Below, in pieces: positions 6,843-7,341 of a stretch of 7,341 nucleotides of DNA. The translations under genes and the position numbers were made by a program. The notes beneath the pieces were generated by a model. It was not told where the DNA came from. It searched no databases and saw nothing but the letters and a program-made list of their open reading frames with translations. Positions within the stretch are counted from its first letter, which is position 1, and every line of letters begins with the position of its first letter. Source of the DNA: Fulvivirga aurantia (GTDB lineage: Bacteria; Bacteroidota; Bacteroidia; Cytophagales; Cyclobacteriaceae). The stretch is from positions 1-7,341 of the forward strand of contig NZ_SMMD01000756.1 of assembly GCF_009711475.1 (NCBI RefSeq), in the 5' to 3' direction.

Positions 6843-7285
6843 TGCACTTTAACATATTTCTCTCTGGCGAGATTCACAGTTCTTGGAGAGACAACTTAAT
6901 CCAAAAAGCAGAAAAACTTAATCTACCGGTAGACTTTAGTGGCCCGGTTACTGACCATGACGCTAGCGATAATATTGGAGTAAATGCACTTGGAGATGAA
7001 CCGCAAAGCTTTTGGAAAGACCATAAAGCAGCTAAAATAAATGCTGTCAGAATTAAAAATGGTATTGAAAATGCCGACCTGGTGGTGATAAAATTTGGTG
7101 AAAAATACAGGCAGTGGAATGCTGCATTTGATGCTGGTTATGCTGCAGCTTTAGGCAAATCATACATTGTTATCCACCCTGAGGATTTTACGCATGCACT
7201 CAAGGAAGTAGATGCACAAGCTATGGCGGTGGCCAGAGATGAGGATCAGGTGATCGAGATGCTGCAATACCTATCTCAAAAGTAA
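6839..7285 (+). CDS. ytoQ: YtoQ family protein (nucleoside 2-deoxyribosyltransferase-like fold), function unknown
   Basis: A 148-residue cytosolic protein recognised as a relative of Bacillus subtilis YtoQ, which has about the same length. Conserved stretches are FLSGEIHSSWRD (7-18), TDHDASDNIG (38-47) and 'KFGEKYRQWNAAFDAGYAA' (85-103). The family belongs to the nucleoside deoxyribosyltransferase-like superfamily, but no reaction is established to my knowledge, so a function should not be assumed. Two in-frame ATGs are adjacent, at 6839 and 6842. The second gives an N terminus MHFNIFLSGEIH that lines up better with the family's usual MxF start and would overlap the hutF stop by one base (TGATG); the first overlaps by four (ATGA). 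Either way the gene is coupled to hutF and is probably the last of its transcription unit. No feature in the protein itself ties it to histidine degradation; the link is by position only. Confidence 0.88.
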   Translation: MMHFNIFLSGEIHSSWRDNLIQKAEKLNLPVDFSGPVTDHDASDNIGVNALGDEPQSFWKDHKAAKINAVRIKNGIENADLVVIKFGEKYRQWNAAFDAGYAAALGKSYIVIHPEDFTHALKEVDAQAMAVARDEDQVIEMLQYLSQK

Positions 7286-7290
7286 GAAAC

Positions 7291-7324
7291 AAAAAACCCC
7301 TTGAAGACCTTGCTCCAAGGGGTT
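7291..7324 (-). terminator. Intrinsic terminator hairpin, T-tract on the minus strand
   Basis: A perfect 9-base-pair stem, AACCCCTTG (7295-7303) against CAAGGGGTT (7316-7324), has a 12-base loop. On the + strand the stem is followed by AATCG with no T run. On the minus strand it is followed by TTTTTTG (complement of the A run at 7291-7296), giving a good U-tail. It therefore looks best suited to stop a leftward transcript entering from beyond the right edge, though it may also attenuate the rightward hut/ytoQ transcript, whose last stop codon is a few bases away. Confidence 0.7.
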
Positions 7325-7341
7325 AATCGTTGTCTATAGTT

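Overview
The window looks like ordinary chromosomal DNA of a member of the Bacteroidota, probably a Cytophagales-type bacterium (inference from protein style). Supporting signs are the moderately AT-rich composition, start codons preceded by A/T-rich leaders with no clear Shine-Dalgarno sequence, and the gene families present. All eight genes lie on the + strand with short gaps. I see no mobile element, CRISPR array, tRNA or rRNA, and no stretch over 300 bases without a gene.

Layout. (1) An exported thioredoxin-fold protein with a CxxC centre (38-646) ends at a well-formed intrinsic terminator (669-698). (2) A tightly packed block follows at 731-4528: a DinB/YfiT-like putative metal-binding protein, a PBP4-type D-Ala-D-Ala carboxypeptidase that appears to be a lipoprotein, an exported NagZ-like glycoside hydrolase family 3 enzyme, and a stand-alone ATP-grasp ligase of unknown substrate. 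The last three are separated by only 1 and 3 bases and are probably co-transcribed. The two middle enzymes act on peptidoglycan: one trims or cuts stem peptides, the other removes N-acetylglucosamine. (3) A 137-base gap with a weak promoter candidate leads to a second block at 4666-7285: N-formylglutamate deformylase (hutG), formimidoylglutamate deiminase (hutF) and a YtoQ-family protein, each overlapping the next by a few bases. HutF and HutG together convert N-formimino-L-glutamate to L-glutamate, formate and ammonia, the lower half of the five-step histidine degradation route. The upper half (hutH, hutU, hutI) is not in this window. (4) The window ends in a hairpin whose T-tract lies on the minus strand, which suggests a convergent gene just beyond the right edge.

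I did not find a convincing new biological system. The points most worth a second look are the translational coupling of the uncharacterised YtoQ protein to HutF, and the pairing of an exported stand-alone NagZ with a lipoprotein PBP4 and an orphan ATP-grasp ligase.
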